A stretch of DNA of 64,000 bases from G963663315 sp963668255 (GCA_965116595.1 OZ220708.1:1922001-1986000); one strand, 5' to 3'; shown: positions 9,649-18,807, numbered from the stretch's first letter. Translations and numbers: made by a program. The notes: generated by a model not told the origin, from the letters alone.

Positions 9649-10284
9649 CTAGTCAAAATAACGGATTTTCATGGCGACATTGCCATGGCTGACACGCTTT
9701 TTATCAGCCTCTCTCTGTTTGTCATAGTCAATGATCCTGATATGCCGGGCGGGCGTATCGGCATTGCCGAACCGAGTTTCCGGTTCGGCCTGACTGTGAC
9801 CGTCGTCATTGATCACTTTGGCTGGCATCAGAGTATCGAATGCTTCCATATCCTGCGGTGAATACCCGAATGATTCAACCGTCTCCCGTGTCCCGGCTGA
9901 TCGGACTTCATTCACGCCTGCCCGGTCAGTCCTCGGGCTGCCCAATGAGTCGAACAACATCAACTGGTCAAAGTGCTGGCGGTCAGAGTCGGTATAGCCG
10001 ATATTGCCTGCCGCATCACGTTTTCCAGGATTGCGCCTGGCAGGGGTACGGCGGAACAGCGCAGGACTGACGGCGTATGTCATCAGACTCGCGAACTCAT
10101 CAAGGTCGTTCCCGTTGTACGAAAACGGTTCGGTTATGGAAGTCTCGTGTGGCGGCTTGTGTTCAGGACAGGAACCTGCCACCATCTCCAGCGAATCCAT
10201 CAACGCGGAAAAATATGCGGCATCAGGGTCGGCATGGTCATCATTGCCCGCACAAGTTGATTTTCGCCTGGTTTTGAATACCAT
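9649..10284 (-). CDS. Unrecognised 211-residue repeat protein with shared C-terminal tail (possible scaffold)
   Basis: I recognise no family. The protein is hydrophilic with no signal peptide or membrane helix. Four copies of a 13-residue motif start at residues 17, 56, 97 and 141 with the pattern Y-x3-D-x3-F-[DAS]-x-L-M; His replaces Tyr in copy 1. Spacing is about 40 residues, with Pro/Gly/charged sequence between that looks disordered. The end carries IRIIDYD (182-188), 15 residues, then AMKIRYFD, matching tails on HyuB and the importer ATPase. Its position between those genes suggests a linker that gathers partners, but this is inference. It might instead be a regulator or small accessory subunit. 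Confidence 0.75.
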   Translation of the reverse strand: MVFKTRRKSTCAGNDDHADPDAAYFSALMDSLEMVAGSCPEHKPPHETSITEPFSYNGNDLDEFASLMTYAVSPALFRRTPARRNPGKRDAAGNIGYTDSDRQHFDQLMLFDSLGSPRTDRAGVNEVRSAGTRETVESFGYSPQDMEAFDTLMPAKVINDDGHSQAEPETRFGNADTPARHIRIIDYDKQREADKKRVSHGNVAMKIRYFD

Positions 10285-10307
10285 CTTTCGTTGCCTTTCT
10301 TCAGTTG

Positions 10308-12116
10308 TCAGTCAAAATAAGAAACCTTGATCTTCTTGTGAACCGATTCGGACGGGTCATCATCCGGCCCGTCGTTACCGTCAAAATCGATTACCCGGAT
10401 ACGGACGACATCGTCTCCACGTAAGGGCTGCAGTGGGGGTGGCGACGGGGATGGCGACGGGGATGGCGGGAATGGAGCGGCGCTGGCCGGTGTTGGTTCA
10501 GATTCAGAGTGCGGCGATTGCGGATTGACGGTCTTGCCGAACATTCCTTCCAGAATACCGACCGGCTCAACCTCGGCATCGACGAATGTCTTGTAGATAC
10601 TGCCGTTGCGAAACACCATTACCCGCGAGCAGAAACCGATGAATTCTTCCAGTTCGCTGGACATGTAAACCACCGAATTTCCTTCGCCGGCAAATTCGCG
10701 CAAATGTTGGTAAAGATCACGCTTGGTATCCACATCGATACCACGGGCAGGATCGTTCAGGATCAGTATTTTCGGATGCAATGCGAACGAGCGCCCGATA
10801 ATCACTTTCTGTTGATTGCCGCCGCTAAGTGATGTGATCGGATTGGATCTGGAACCGGTCTTGATGGACAGCCGTTCGACCTCCCATTCGAATATGGTTG
10901 AAAGACCCATCCAGTCTATGAATCTGACCCCCGGTACTCGTGAATTATTGCGATACAGAGGGATCAGCAAATTCTCGAAAATGCTCATGTTGGGCAGGAT
11001 GCCTTCACGCTTGCGGTCTCCGGATACGAATGAAATGCCTTGGCTTTTGGCTTCTTCGAGATTCCTGATTGCCCGGTAATCATGATTGCCGCCGACTTTC
11101 AGTTCGAGATGGCCTCCGGCGGCCAGCGCTACCCCGGCCAGAATGCGTACAAAATCGTCCTGGCCGTGACCATCCAGACCGGTTATGCCGACGATTTCCC
11201 CTTTCAGCAGACTGAAATCGACCGGCTCAGCTTCTTCCCACACCTTCAGCTCCCGGGTTCTCAACACCGTTTCACGGCTTGATGTCCTGTGGGCCTGACT
11301 CGATGATATTTCGGCGGCGTCCGAGCGTCCGGTCATCAGGCTCAACAGGTTTTGCTCCGAGATTTGTGACTTTTCCAGAACTCCCACATCACGGCCATCA
11401 CGCATGACCGTCGCCCGGTCACTGATCCTGATTAATTCCGCTATGCGATGGGTGACAATGATGATGGCCATTCCATTGTCGCGCAGGGACCGCATCTTGG
11501 CAAACAGTCTTTCTGTGGAATCAAAATCAAGCGCTGCCGATGATTCATCCAGTATCAGTACTTTCGGTTCGCACAGCAATGCACGTCCAATTGTGATCCA
11601 CGCCTTGACGCTGAGCGGGAGATTGCCTGCTGGCATCAGCAGGTCAACCTCTTCTCCGGCCAGTTCGTGCATCAGAGTGTGGGCTTTTTCCAGTTTCCCT
11701 CGGGCCGACATGGCCTTGGTCCAGAAGCTGTCGGCGCCGACAAACAGGTTATCGATCACAGACGCCTCATCGGCAATCATTATTTCCTGAAAGACCGTTG
11801 CAATTCCCAGCTTCCGGGCTTCGGTCGGAGAAGTGGGATGGTGCCCCAGTACCGACACCTTTCCAGTGTCCAGTGGAAGGATGCCGGAAATCACTTTCGC
11901 GAGTGTGCTTTTTCCGCAGCCGTTGCCACCGACTATGGCATGAATTTCCCCGAAATTGGCGCTGAACGAACAGCCGTCCAATGCCTTGGTTACGTCAAAA
12001 GACTTGTGTGCGTCCTTGACGTAGAGCTCTCCCGGAAATGTAGAAAGCACCTCCGGTTGTTCGCCGAAGATGCTTCCATCGTGTGTATCTGGTATCGTAC
12101 TGTTGCTGCGGTTCAT
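10308..12116 (-). CDS. Sugar-type ABC importer ATPase with two nucleotide-binding domains and C-terminal tail
   Basis: 602 residues in RbsA/MglA layout. Domain 1 has Walker A GGNGCGKST (about 63-71) and Walker B LILDESSAALD, but its signature is degenerate (LSVKA). Domain 2 lacks the Walker A lysine (GLDGHGQDD), keeps LSGGNQQK, and has LNDP where LDEP is usual. That leaves one complete composite ATP site. After about residue 510 come a Ser/Pro run and the shared tail: IRVIDFD (573-579), 15 residues, KIKVSYFD end. The gene follows the binding-protein gene by 28 bases. The tail could tether cytoplasmic enzymes to the importer. Confidence 0.9.
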   Translation of the reverse strand: MNRSNSTIPDTHDGSIFGEQPEVLSTFPGELYVKDAHKSFDVTKALDGCSFSANFGEIHAIVGGNGCGKSTLAKVISGILPLDTGKVSVLGHHPTSPTEARKLGIATVFQEIMIADEASVIDNLFVGADSFWTKAMSARGKLEKAHTLMHELAGEEVDLLMPAGNLPLSVKAWITIGRALLCEPKVLILDESSAALDFDSTERLFAKMRSLRDNGMAIIIVTHRIAELIRISDRATVMRDGRDVGVLEKSQISEQNLLSLMTGRSDAAEISSSQAHRTSSRETVLRTRELKVWEEAEPVDFSLLKGEIVGITGLDGHGQDDFVRILAGVALAAGGHLELKVGGNHDYRAIRNLEEAKSQGISFVSGDRKREGILPNMSIFENLLIPLYRNNSRVPGVRFIDWMGLSTIFEWEVERLSIKTGSRSNPITSLSGGNQQKVIIGRSFALHPKILILNDPARGIDVDTKRDLYQHLREFAGEGNSVVYMSSELEEFIGFCSRVMVFRNGSIYKTFVDAEVEPVGILEGMFGKTVNPQSPHSESEPTPASAAPFPPSPSPSPSPPPLQPLRGDDVVRIRVIDFDGNDGPDDDPSESVHKKIKVSYFD

Positions 12117-12144
12117 AGACTCCAGTACTGGTTATAGCACACTA

Positions 12145-13317
12145 TCAGGGTTTGTACTCTTCCGGAGGAGCAGGATTGACGAAGAACTGATCAAGATAAT
12201 CCGTTCCTCCCCAGGCGTCAATGCCGACATGCAGCCAATCGGTCGAGTTGCGGTCGCAGTTCTCGTCAAGCAGGGCCTCAATGTCCTCGAAAGATGATTT
12301 GACCGTGGGCACGAGAATGGACTGGATTTTGGGTCCCTGGCCCTGCATGGTCCGCATCATGATGTTCCAGCCGAGTTCGATATCGTCTCCGGGAGGCCAT
12401 GTCTGGATTGCGGCGCTGATGTAATCCGGATTATTGCGCCAGTAGCACAGGGCGCCCAACTCACCGCCTATGGAGATCGGTGGAATATCCCGGCCAGACT
12501 GCAACAGGGCTTGCAATACCCCGGTCTCGCCTGATGATTGCACTGCGATACCGTCCAGTTGTTGCGGGTGAGTCGCCAGCCACTTCTGTACTTCGGCCTG
12601 ACCTACCTGTGAGGTCCACATGTGGGCAATGTTGCCGACCAGCTTGATATCAGGGGACTGCGACAGTCCATCCAGCACACCCGCGTTCTGGGAGTCGGAT
12701 GCCGAGGCGCCTGGTATGCCCTCGATAACCAGGACATTGCCTTTCTCTCCGATTTCTTCAGCCATCCATCGCCCGATTTCATAACCGGCCTGATGATAGT
12801 TTACCGACGAGTTGATCGCGTAAGGGGAAGTGACGTAACCGGTGAACGAGAAGGTGGGCACCCCCTTGTCATAAGCGTATTTGATGGTCTGGTTCAGCGC
12901 GGTCGGGTTCGAACAGCAGATAATGATCGCATCAACCCCTTGGTCAACCAACTGCCGCATTTGTTGTATCTGCAAAGAGTCTTTCAGGTTGGACTGGGTA
13001 ACGATGATTTCATCGACCAGACCGAGCGCTTGCCATTTTGGCAGTGTTTCCTTCAAGAGTCGGGCCATGGCGCCCTTGCGCCATGTGTTACCGGCATACG
13101 TGCTCGCATAACCAATCGTCCAGGGCGGTTTGCGGTCGGATTTCCAGTTTTGATAGATACTGGATTCAAGTGGTTGTGCCGGGTCCATCAATTCAGGGTT
13201 GTAGACCATGGCTCTGGTTTCTTCCGGGATATCATTGAGCCCTGCCGAAAATGCCGGAGCAGACAGCCCAAGCGCGCATCCGGCAGACAGGATCAATTGA
13301 AGCGTTTTTCTCATCAT
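12145..13317 (-). CDS. Periplasmic substrate-binding protein, sugar-type (Peripla_BP_4)
   Basis: 390 residues. A signal peptide is visible (MMRKTLQLILSAGCALGLS, cleavage near AFSA). The mature protein has the RbsB-like pattern: TIGYASTYAGNTWRKG, then VDQGVDAIIICCSNPTAL, then QNAGVLDGL. I chose the ATG at 13317 because GGAG lies six bases before it; the in-frame ATG at 13329 would place that site inside the gene. It is the first gene of the operon with ATPase, HyuA/B and permeases, so its ligand should be the HyuAB substrate or a precursor. The ligand is not evident. Confidence 0.9.
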   Translation of the reverse strand: MMRKTLQLILSAGCALGLSAPAFSAGLNDIPEETRAMVYNPELMDPAQPLESSIYQNWKSDRKPPWTIGYASTYAGNTWRKGAMARLLKETLPKWQALGLVDEIIVTQSNLKDSLQIQQMRQLVDQGVDAIIICCSNPTALNQTIKYAYDKGVPTFSFTGYVTSPYAINSSVNYHQAGYEIGRWMAEEIGEKGNVLVIEGIPGASASDSQNAGVLDGLSQSPDIKLVGNIAHMWTSQVGQAEVQKWLATHPQQLDGIAVQSSGETGVLQALLQSGRDIPPISIGGELGALCYWRNNPDYISAAIQTWPPGDDIELGWNIMMRTMQGQGPKIQSILVPTVKSSFEDIEALLDENCDRNSTDWLHVGIDAWGGTDYLDQFFVNPAPPEEYKP

Positions 13318-13372
13318 TTTGTTCTCCATATCGTTAAGGTGTCAGGATAGAGGGTTTATTGCGGGTAAAGCC

Positions 13373-13402
13373 GGTATACCATATTAGATATACCCTGGTC
13401 AA
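13373..13402 (-). promoter_or_regulatory. Candidate promoter with overlapping palindromic operator for the importer-hydantoinase operon
   Basis: On the - strand a TTGACC -35-like box (13402-13397) is followed after 17-18 bases by GTATAC/TATACC. The same stretch holds an inverted repeat, GGTATA-N10-TATACC (13373-13394), containing the 8-base palindrome GGTATACC. This arrangement suits repression by a dimeric regulator, possibly GntR-like. No regulator gene lies in the operon. Confidence 0.4.
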
Positions 13403-13481
13403 TAGGCTATATACACCTTCCCTGAAATACTGCATAAAGTTATATTGACTGCGCCGAATCCCGCGGCGCTGGCGGTGCAAG

Positions 13482-14027
13482 TCAGTTTTGTTTCCCCGGC
13501 CGGTATAACTGGACGATGAATACCAGCAATGCCAGGGCTCCCGCTGCAAAAACAATGTCCCCCGGAACCCGTGCCCGGTTTTGTGAAACCGTGATTGCGT
13601 CGGTCCCGGGGTGATAGGTATTTTCCCTCATTTCAATACGCAACCAGGCTTTCAGCGCTTCTTGTCGCGCGATGTCCAGCACATCATAGCCGGTGTCGTA
13701 AGTTTCTTGCGCTGAGAGTTCGAGCAGCGCCACGGCTTCCCTGTGCAACCAGTCAGCGCTCCAGTCGGGCGCCAGATAGCTGCCATGCCCCCAGATTGAC
13801 CCTTTCTGCATTCCGCCCAGCGACTGCCATATAATCTGCCCCCGGCTTATTTCGCCGTCGCCAAAGAGTAATTCCCCATCGGTGGATTGAACGGCGGCTG
13901 GAATGGGCGGGGCCTTCTGATATATCTGGCCGCCGAAATAAAGCAGTATTGAAAACATCACGATCATGGATATAACAAAAATCAACCATAATCGGCGAAT
14001 CGTAAATGTGATGTTGTAATCAGTCAT
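13482..14027 (-). pseudogene. Internally deleted quinol-dependent nitric oxide reductase (qNor) remnant
   Basis: 181 residues. Residues 10-140 match the N-terminus of qNor: a first membrane helix, then GGQIYQKAPPIP, GQIIWQSLGGMQ, GSIWGHGSYLAPDW, SADWLHREA. Residues 153-181 (RVPGDIVFAAGALALLVFI) match the last helix of the same enzyme. Full-length qNor is about 750 residues, so roughly 560, including all haem- and iron-binding histidines of the catalytic core, are missing at a join near residue 152. The frame is kept. It cannot reduce nitric oxide. It may be decaying, a small membrane relic with another use, or an assembly collapse. Confidence 0.75.
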
Positions 14028-14114
14028 GGGATCAGGCCTCTTTTGAAACCGGATTCTATCTGAAAGAATGGCTTTCGAGCAGGACCGATCTGTTTATTTT
14101 TGTTCATATTTGAT

Positions 14115-14144
14115 TTGTTCGCATTGTCTTTCGCCGAGTATAAT
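14115..14144 (+). promoter_or_regulatory. Sigma-70-type promoter before the pitrilysin-family gene
   Basis: TTGTTC (14115-14120), an 18-base spacer and a perfect TATAAT (14139-14144), 56 bases before the TTG start at 14200. Confidence 0.6.
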
Positions 14145-14199
14145 TCACCGCCTTATTATTATTGAACCAGTTATTAAAAACTCCTGACCGGAATTTGAT

Positions 14200-17109
14200 T
14201 TGATCACCCGGATTCTACTCGTTGCGCTGATTTTATGCACAAGTCCGGCTGCTCTGGCCGAACCCTGCAATACCATTCCGGTAAGCAGCTCTGTCGATCG
14301 CAAAGCCTATTGCTATCTTCAGCTTGATAATCGACTGAAGGTGTTGCTGGTCTCCGACCCGGCCACCGATTCGGCGGCAGCGGCGCTGGATGTTTATGCA
14401 GGTAGCGGGTCCGATCCGGATGGCTGGCAGGGGCTGGCGCACTTTCTTGAACACATGCTTTTCCTCGGTACCCACAAGTATCCGAAAGTGGACGAATATC
14501 AGGAATTTCTCAAGAATCACGGAGGTTTCGGCAACGCCTGGACCTCGTTCAGCCATACCAATTACCATTTCAGTATCGGCGCCGATTATCTTGAACCGGC
14601 TCTTGACCGGTTTTCACAATTCTTTATTGCACCGACTTTCGATCAGACCTATGTCGATCGTGAGCGGTCGGTGGTTCACTCTGAATTCCAGGCCAGAAAG
14701 AAAGACGAGCAGCGACGCCTGTGGGCGGCTCGCAAACAATGGTTGAATCCGTCCCACCCGGCTTCGCGGTTTACAGTCGGCTCGCTCGATACGTTGCGCG
14801 ACCGGGAAGGGGCTTCGGTCCGCGACCAGTTGATCGAATTTTATGAACAGCGTTATTCGTCCAATATCATGACCCTGGTGATCCTCGGCAAACAGCCGCT
14901 TGGTGAGCTTGAACAACTCGCCAGGCGTTATTTTTCCGCAATCCCGGATAAAAATCTGGCCCCGCAGAAGTTTACCCGTCCGTATATGAATCCCGATTTG
15001 GCCCCGGCCCGGCTGAACACCGTCACTGAAAAACAACAGAACAGTGTCAGTTTCGTCTTTCCGATCCCATCGACGCTGAACCAGTATCGCTCAAAGCCGC
15101 TCGACTATGTTGCCAATCTGCTTGGTCACGAGGGCGACGGATCGCTGTATTCCGTGCTCAAGGATGCAGGCTGGGTGGAGGAGTTGAGCGCTGGCCGGGG
15201 CTACATGGATCAGGTGCAAGGACAGTTTGAGGTTCATATCGGGCTGACCCGGCAAGGCTTGCAACGGATCGATGAAATCGGAGAGAGTCTGTTTGAGGCT
15301 ATTGCGCTGGTCAGGGATACGGGCGTCGAACAATGGCGATTCGAAGAGCAGGGTAAATTGTCGCAAATAGATTTCCGCTTTGCCCGCGAACGCAACCCGG
15401 CAAGGGTGGTGCAATCGCTTGCTACGCGGTTGCAGTTGTACCCGCCGCCTGATGTCTTGCAGGGACCTTATCTTTTTCGCTCTTTTGACGCTCAAGGCAT
15501 CCAGCAGTTACTTGCCCGGCTGACCCCCGCAAATGTCTATGTCAATGTGGTTTCACAGGCGCTTGAGACCGACCGGATCACCGAATACTACGAGGTCGGA
15601 TACGGCATCGAACAAATATCCGATGAATGGATCAACCGCTGGGACAATGCACTCGCCGGCCAGGCAGAGAGGCTGACATCCGGCGATGTCGGCAAATTGG
15701 GTTTGCCCGCAGCCAATCCATTTATTCCACAACGGCTGGACCTGATTGGATTCGAGAATCCCCCGCCCGTTCCACAAGAAATTCCGACCGGCTCCGGTGT
15801 CCGGCTGTGGTACCGGCCGGACGATCGATTCGCAACGCCGCGGGCCAATCTTTATTTCAATATCATCTCGCCGGTCGCCAACAGCAGCGCCAAAGACAGC
15901 GTGTTGACCGAATTGTTTGTGCGCCTCCTTGTCAGTCAGCTCGACAAAACCGTTTATCCGGCTTTACTGGCCGGCATGGACTACGATCTGTATCGTCATG
16001 GCAAGGGCATTTCGGTGAAACTGAGTGGTTACGAGGATCGGCAATCGGAGCTTTTGGAGATGATTGTCGATGCCTTCCTTGACTCGCAATTCGATGAGCA
16101 GCCATTTGAGGTGGTCAAGGCTGGATTGCAACGTGAATTGACCAATGTTGCCCGAAAATCCCCATCGGATCAGTCCATCCATGAAATCTATCGACTGTTG
16201 CTGTTGCCGTACTGGACCGAGTCGGAAAGATTGGAGGCGCTGGCAGAGACAACCCGGCAGGATGTTGAAAAATTCGTAGAACGGTTTTTTGAAAAAGTGA
16301 AGGTCAATGCACTGTCCCACGGTGATATCAGTGTCGAAAACTCGCTTGCGCGAGTGGCCATTATCAATTCACTGTTCGACAACAGTGATTTTGTTGAACA
16401 GGATTTCGCTCCGAAAGTCCGTATTCTGGACAGGTCGAAACGATACTTGAGAACAGTCGTGACGGAGCATACCGATTCGGCATTGTCCTGGTACTATCAG
16501 GGTTGGCGATCGACGGTCGGCGAAAGGGCGAAAGCAGCACTGTTGGCGAGTTTGCTTGAATCGCCTTTTTATACCCGCTTGCGCACCGACAACCGGGCAG
16601 GATACCTGGTTTACAGCAGTACCCTGAATATTCTTGAAATGCCGGGGCTGTTTTTTTCCGTGCAAAGCCCGAGCCATTCCCCTGTCCGGATCAAGGCGCT
16701 GTATGATGAGTTTACCCGGGATTTTGCCGGGAAGTTGAATGAGATGACCGAAGCGCAGTTCGATACGGTCAAGGCCGGGTTACTGATAGAGGTCCGGCGC
16801 AAGGACAGGAATCTGGCCGAACGCAGCGCCCGCTACTGGCGTGAAATCGACCGGCAGGAATTCGGTTTTGACAGCCGGAACCAATTTGATGCTGCGCTAT
16901 CGGCGTTGACACTGACCGATATGCAGAATTACTTTAACGCTCTGATTGCTTCGGTGGGCGGTGAACTGGCGGTGCAGATTGCCGGTAGTCGGGACCCTTC
17001 GGGTGAGGGTCTTATTACAGGAGATGCCTTCGAGCCGACCGGGGATGCGACTGCATTTCGATTGATTGACACCGGACAGACGACTACGATGACCAATGAG
17101 GGGGATTGA
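14200..17109 (+). CDS. ptrA: Pitrilysin/insulinase-family periplasmic zinc protease
   Basis: 969 residues, the length of protease III. A signal peptide is visible (ITRILLVALILCTSPAALA). The inverted zinc motif HFLEH lies near residue 84, with the downstream Glu in ERSVVHSEFQ supplying the third ligand. The rest shows the usual four-domain M16A layout with an inactive C-terminal half. The family degrades small peptides in the periplasm. The start is TTG; no in-frame ATG lies close, and the signal peptide begins exactly there. The stop overlaps the pncC start by 14 bases. Confidence 0.92.
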   Translation: MITRILLVALILCTSPAALAEPCNTIPVSSSVDRKAYCYLQLDNRLKVLLVSDPATDSAAAALDVYAGSGSDPDGWQGLAHFLEHMLFLGTHKYPKVDEYQEFLKNHGGFGNAWTSFSHTNYHFSIGADYLEPALDRFSQFFIAPTFDQTYVDRERSVVHSEFQARKKDEQRRLWAARKQWLNPSHPASRFTVGSLDTLRDREGASVRDQLIEFYEQRYSSNIMTLVILGKQPLGELEQLARRYFSAIPDKNLAPQKFTRPYMNPDLAPARLNTVTEKQQNSVSFVFPIPSTLNQYRSKPLDYVANLLGHEGDGSLYSVLKDAGWVEELSAGRGYMDQVQGQFEVHIGLTRQGLQRIDEIGESLFEAIALVRDTGVEQWRFEEQGKLSQIDFRFARERNPARVVQSLATRLQLYPPPDVLQGPYLFRSFDAQGIQQLLARLTPANVYVNVVSQALETDRITEYYEVGYGIEQISDEWINRWDNALAGQAERLTSGDVGKLGLPAANPFIPQRLDLIGFENPPPVPQEIPTGSGVRLWYRPDDRFATPRANLYFNIISPVANSSAKDSVLTELFVRLLVSQLDKTVYPALLAGMDYDLYRHGKGISVKLSGYEDRQSELLEMIVDAFLDSQFDEQPFEVVKAGLQRELTNVARKSPSDQSIHEIYRLLLLPYWTESERLEALAETTRQDVEKFVERFFEKVKVNALSHGDISVENSLARVAIINSLFDNSDFVEQDFAPKVRILDRSKRYLRTVVTEHTDSALSWYYQGWRSTVGERAKAALLASLLESPFYTRLRTDNRAGYLVYSSTLNILEMPGLFFSVQSPSHSPVRIKALYDEFTRDFAGKLNEMTEAQFDTVKAGLLIEVRRKDRNLAERSARYWREIDRQEFGFDSRNQFDAALSALTLTDMQNYFNALIASVGGELAVQIAGSRDPSGEGLITGDAFEPTGDATAFRLIDTGQTTTMTNEGD

Positions 17110-17593
17110 CCAGAGACAATCGCTGGTTGCAGAGCTCGCCGACCGGTTGACGGCCGCTTCCGCCCGAGTGACCACGGTGGAATCATGCACCGGAGGCGGT
17201 ATCGCCTTTGCCTTGACTGGAATTGCGGGGAGCTCAAACTGGTTCGAGCGCGGCCTGGTCACATATGGCAATCAGGCGAAATCGGAGTTGGCCGGGGTGC
17301 CGATGGAATTGATTATCGCCAATGGCGCGGTCAGTGAAGCGGTTGCGGCGGCGATGGCTGCCGGTGGCAGGGACAGGGCAGGCGCTGAATATTGCATGTC
17401 GGTCACCGGTATTGCCGGGCCCGGCGGCGGCTCAACGGGCAAACCGGTCGGTATGGTTTGTTTCGGCTGGGTCGGTCCGCGTCATGCCGCGCAGACCGGG
17501 ATGACGATATTTGAAGGTGACAGGCAGAGCGTCCGCGAGCAATCGATTGATTTTGCCCTGTCAGGATTGCTCGACTACTGGCCGAATCTTTGA
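17096..17593 (+). CDS. pncC: Nicotinamide-nucleotide amidohydrolase (CinA C-terminal family)
   Basis: 165 residues, the length of a stand-alone PncC. Diagnostic blocks are present: TTVESCTGGGIAFALTGIAG (residues 25-44), SNWFERGLVTYGNQAK, then SVTGIAGPGGGS near 102-113, which carries active-site and substrate-binding residues in the family. The enzyme converts NMN to nicotinate mononucleotide in pyridine nucleotide salvage. The start overlaps the protease stop, so the pair is probably co-transcribed. A short palindrome (CTAAAT-AA-ATTTAG, 17614-17627) follows in the gap before the next operon. Confidence 0.93.
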   Translation: MRGIDQRQSLVAELADRLTAASARVTTVESCTGGGIAFALTGIAGSSNWFERGLVTYGNQAKSELAGVPMELIIANGAVSEAVAAAMAAGGRDRAGAEYCMSVTGIAGPGGGSTGKPVGMVCFGWVGPRHAAQTGMTIFEGDRQSVREQSIDFALSGLLDYWPNL

Positions 17594-17713
17594 AAGTACG
17601 GGAATGAGTTTACCTAAATAAATTTAGTTTGAATTTTGGGATCGTATCAGTTACAGTTCCGCTCCCGTATCCTATCGTAATTTTTTGCAAATGGTTTCTG
17701 GCGGATAAAGACT

Positions 17714-18807
17714 ATGGTCAACGATAATGCACTGGTTCGATTCGAAAACATCCAGAAAAGCTATGATGGTGAAACTCTGGTTGTCAAGGATCTGAATCTT
17801 GACGTGGCTGAGGGAGAATTCCTTACCATGCTGGGGCCTTCAGGTTCCGGAAAAACCACCTGCCTGATGATGCTGGCGGGATTTGAACCCGCCACCACGG
17901 TGAAATTTATCTGAAAGGCCAGGGCATCAACAATGTCGCACCCCACAAGCGTGGAATCGGCATGGTATTCCAGAATTATGCCCTGTTTCCGCACATGACG
18001 GTTGCCGAAAATCTGGCATTTCCTCTCGAGGTTCGCAAAATGAGTAAAAGCGAACGTGAGCAGCGAGTCCAACGGGCGCTGGACATGGTACAGCTTGGAG
18101 TGTTTGGAGACCGGCGACCGGCTCAGCTCTCCGGTGGACAGCAACAGCGTGTTGCAGTCGCAAGATCACTGGTTTTCGACCCCGATCTGGTGCTGATGGA
18201 TGAACCGCTCGGCGCCCTGGACAAGAATTTGCGTGAGCAGATGCAATATGAAATCAAGCACATGCATGAGAACCTCGGTTTGACGGTAGTCTATGTGACC
18301 CATGATCAGAGTGAAGCCCTGACCATGTCGAACCGTATCGCCGTATTTGATGATGGCATCATCCAGCAGTGCGCACCGCCTGCAGTGCTCTACGAAAAAC
18401 CGGAAAACGCCTTTTGCGCCAATTTTATCGGTGAAAACAACCGCTTTCTGGGCAAGGTTACCGAAGACCTGGGCGATAGCGTCAAGGTCGATATCGACAG
18501 CGGCGGTGTTGTCCATGCCAACAAGATCAATGTCGGGGGTGTCGGCCAGCGCACAACGCTGTCGCTGCGCCCGGAGCGGGTCGTGGTTTCTCCGGAGGCA
18601 GGCAGCCTGCCGAACATTTTTACTGCCAGGGCAGAAGAACTGATCTACCTCGGCGACCATATCAGAACCCGGTTCACCGTACTGGGTCATGATGATTTTA
18701 TTTGCAAGATTCCAAATGCAGCCGGGCTGATCAATCTCGAGGAGGGAGATACGGTGACCATTGGCTGGAATGTGGAAGATTGCCGCGCACTGGATGCGAC
18801 GGATTAA
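17714..18807 (+). pseudogene. potA: Polyamine-type ABC importer ATPase gene, broken by a one-base frameshift
   Basis: Frame 1 (17714-17914) encodes the N-terminus with Walker A GPSGSGKTT, then runs off as GFEPATTVKFI and stops. The rest, starting YLKGQGINNVAPHKRGIGMVFQNYALFPH and including LSGGQQQRVAVARSL and LMDEPLGALD, lies in another frame up to 18807. Adding one C in the ACCAC run near 17894-17898 would restore GFEPATHGEIYLKG, the normal family sequence. Everything else looks intact (about 365 residues when repaired), and the downstream importer genes are undamaged. The frameshift may therefore be recent or a sequencing error. It would otherwise energise uptake with the next three genes. 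Confidence 0.88.
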
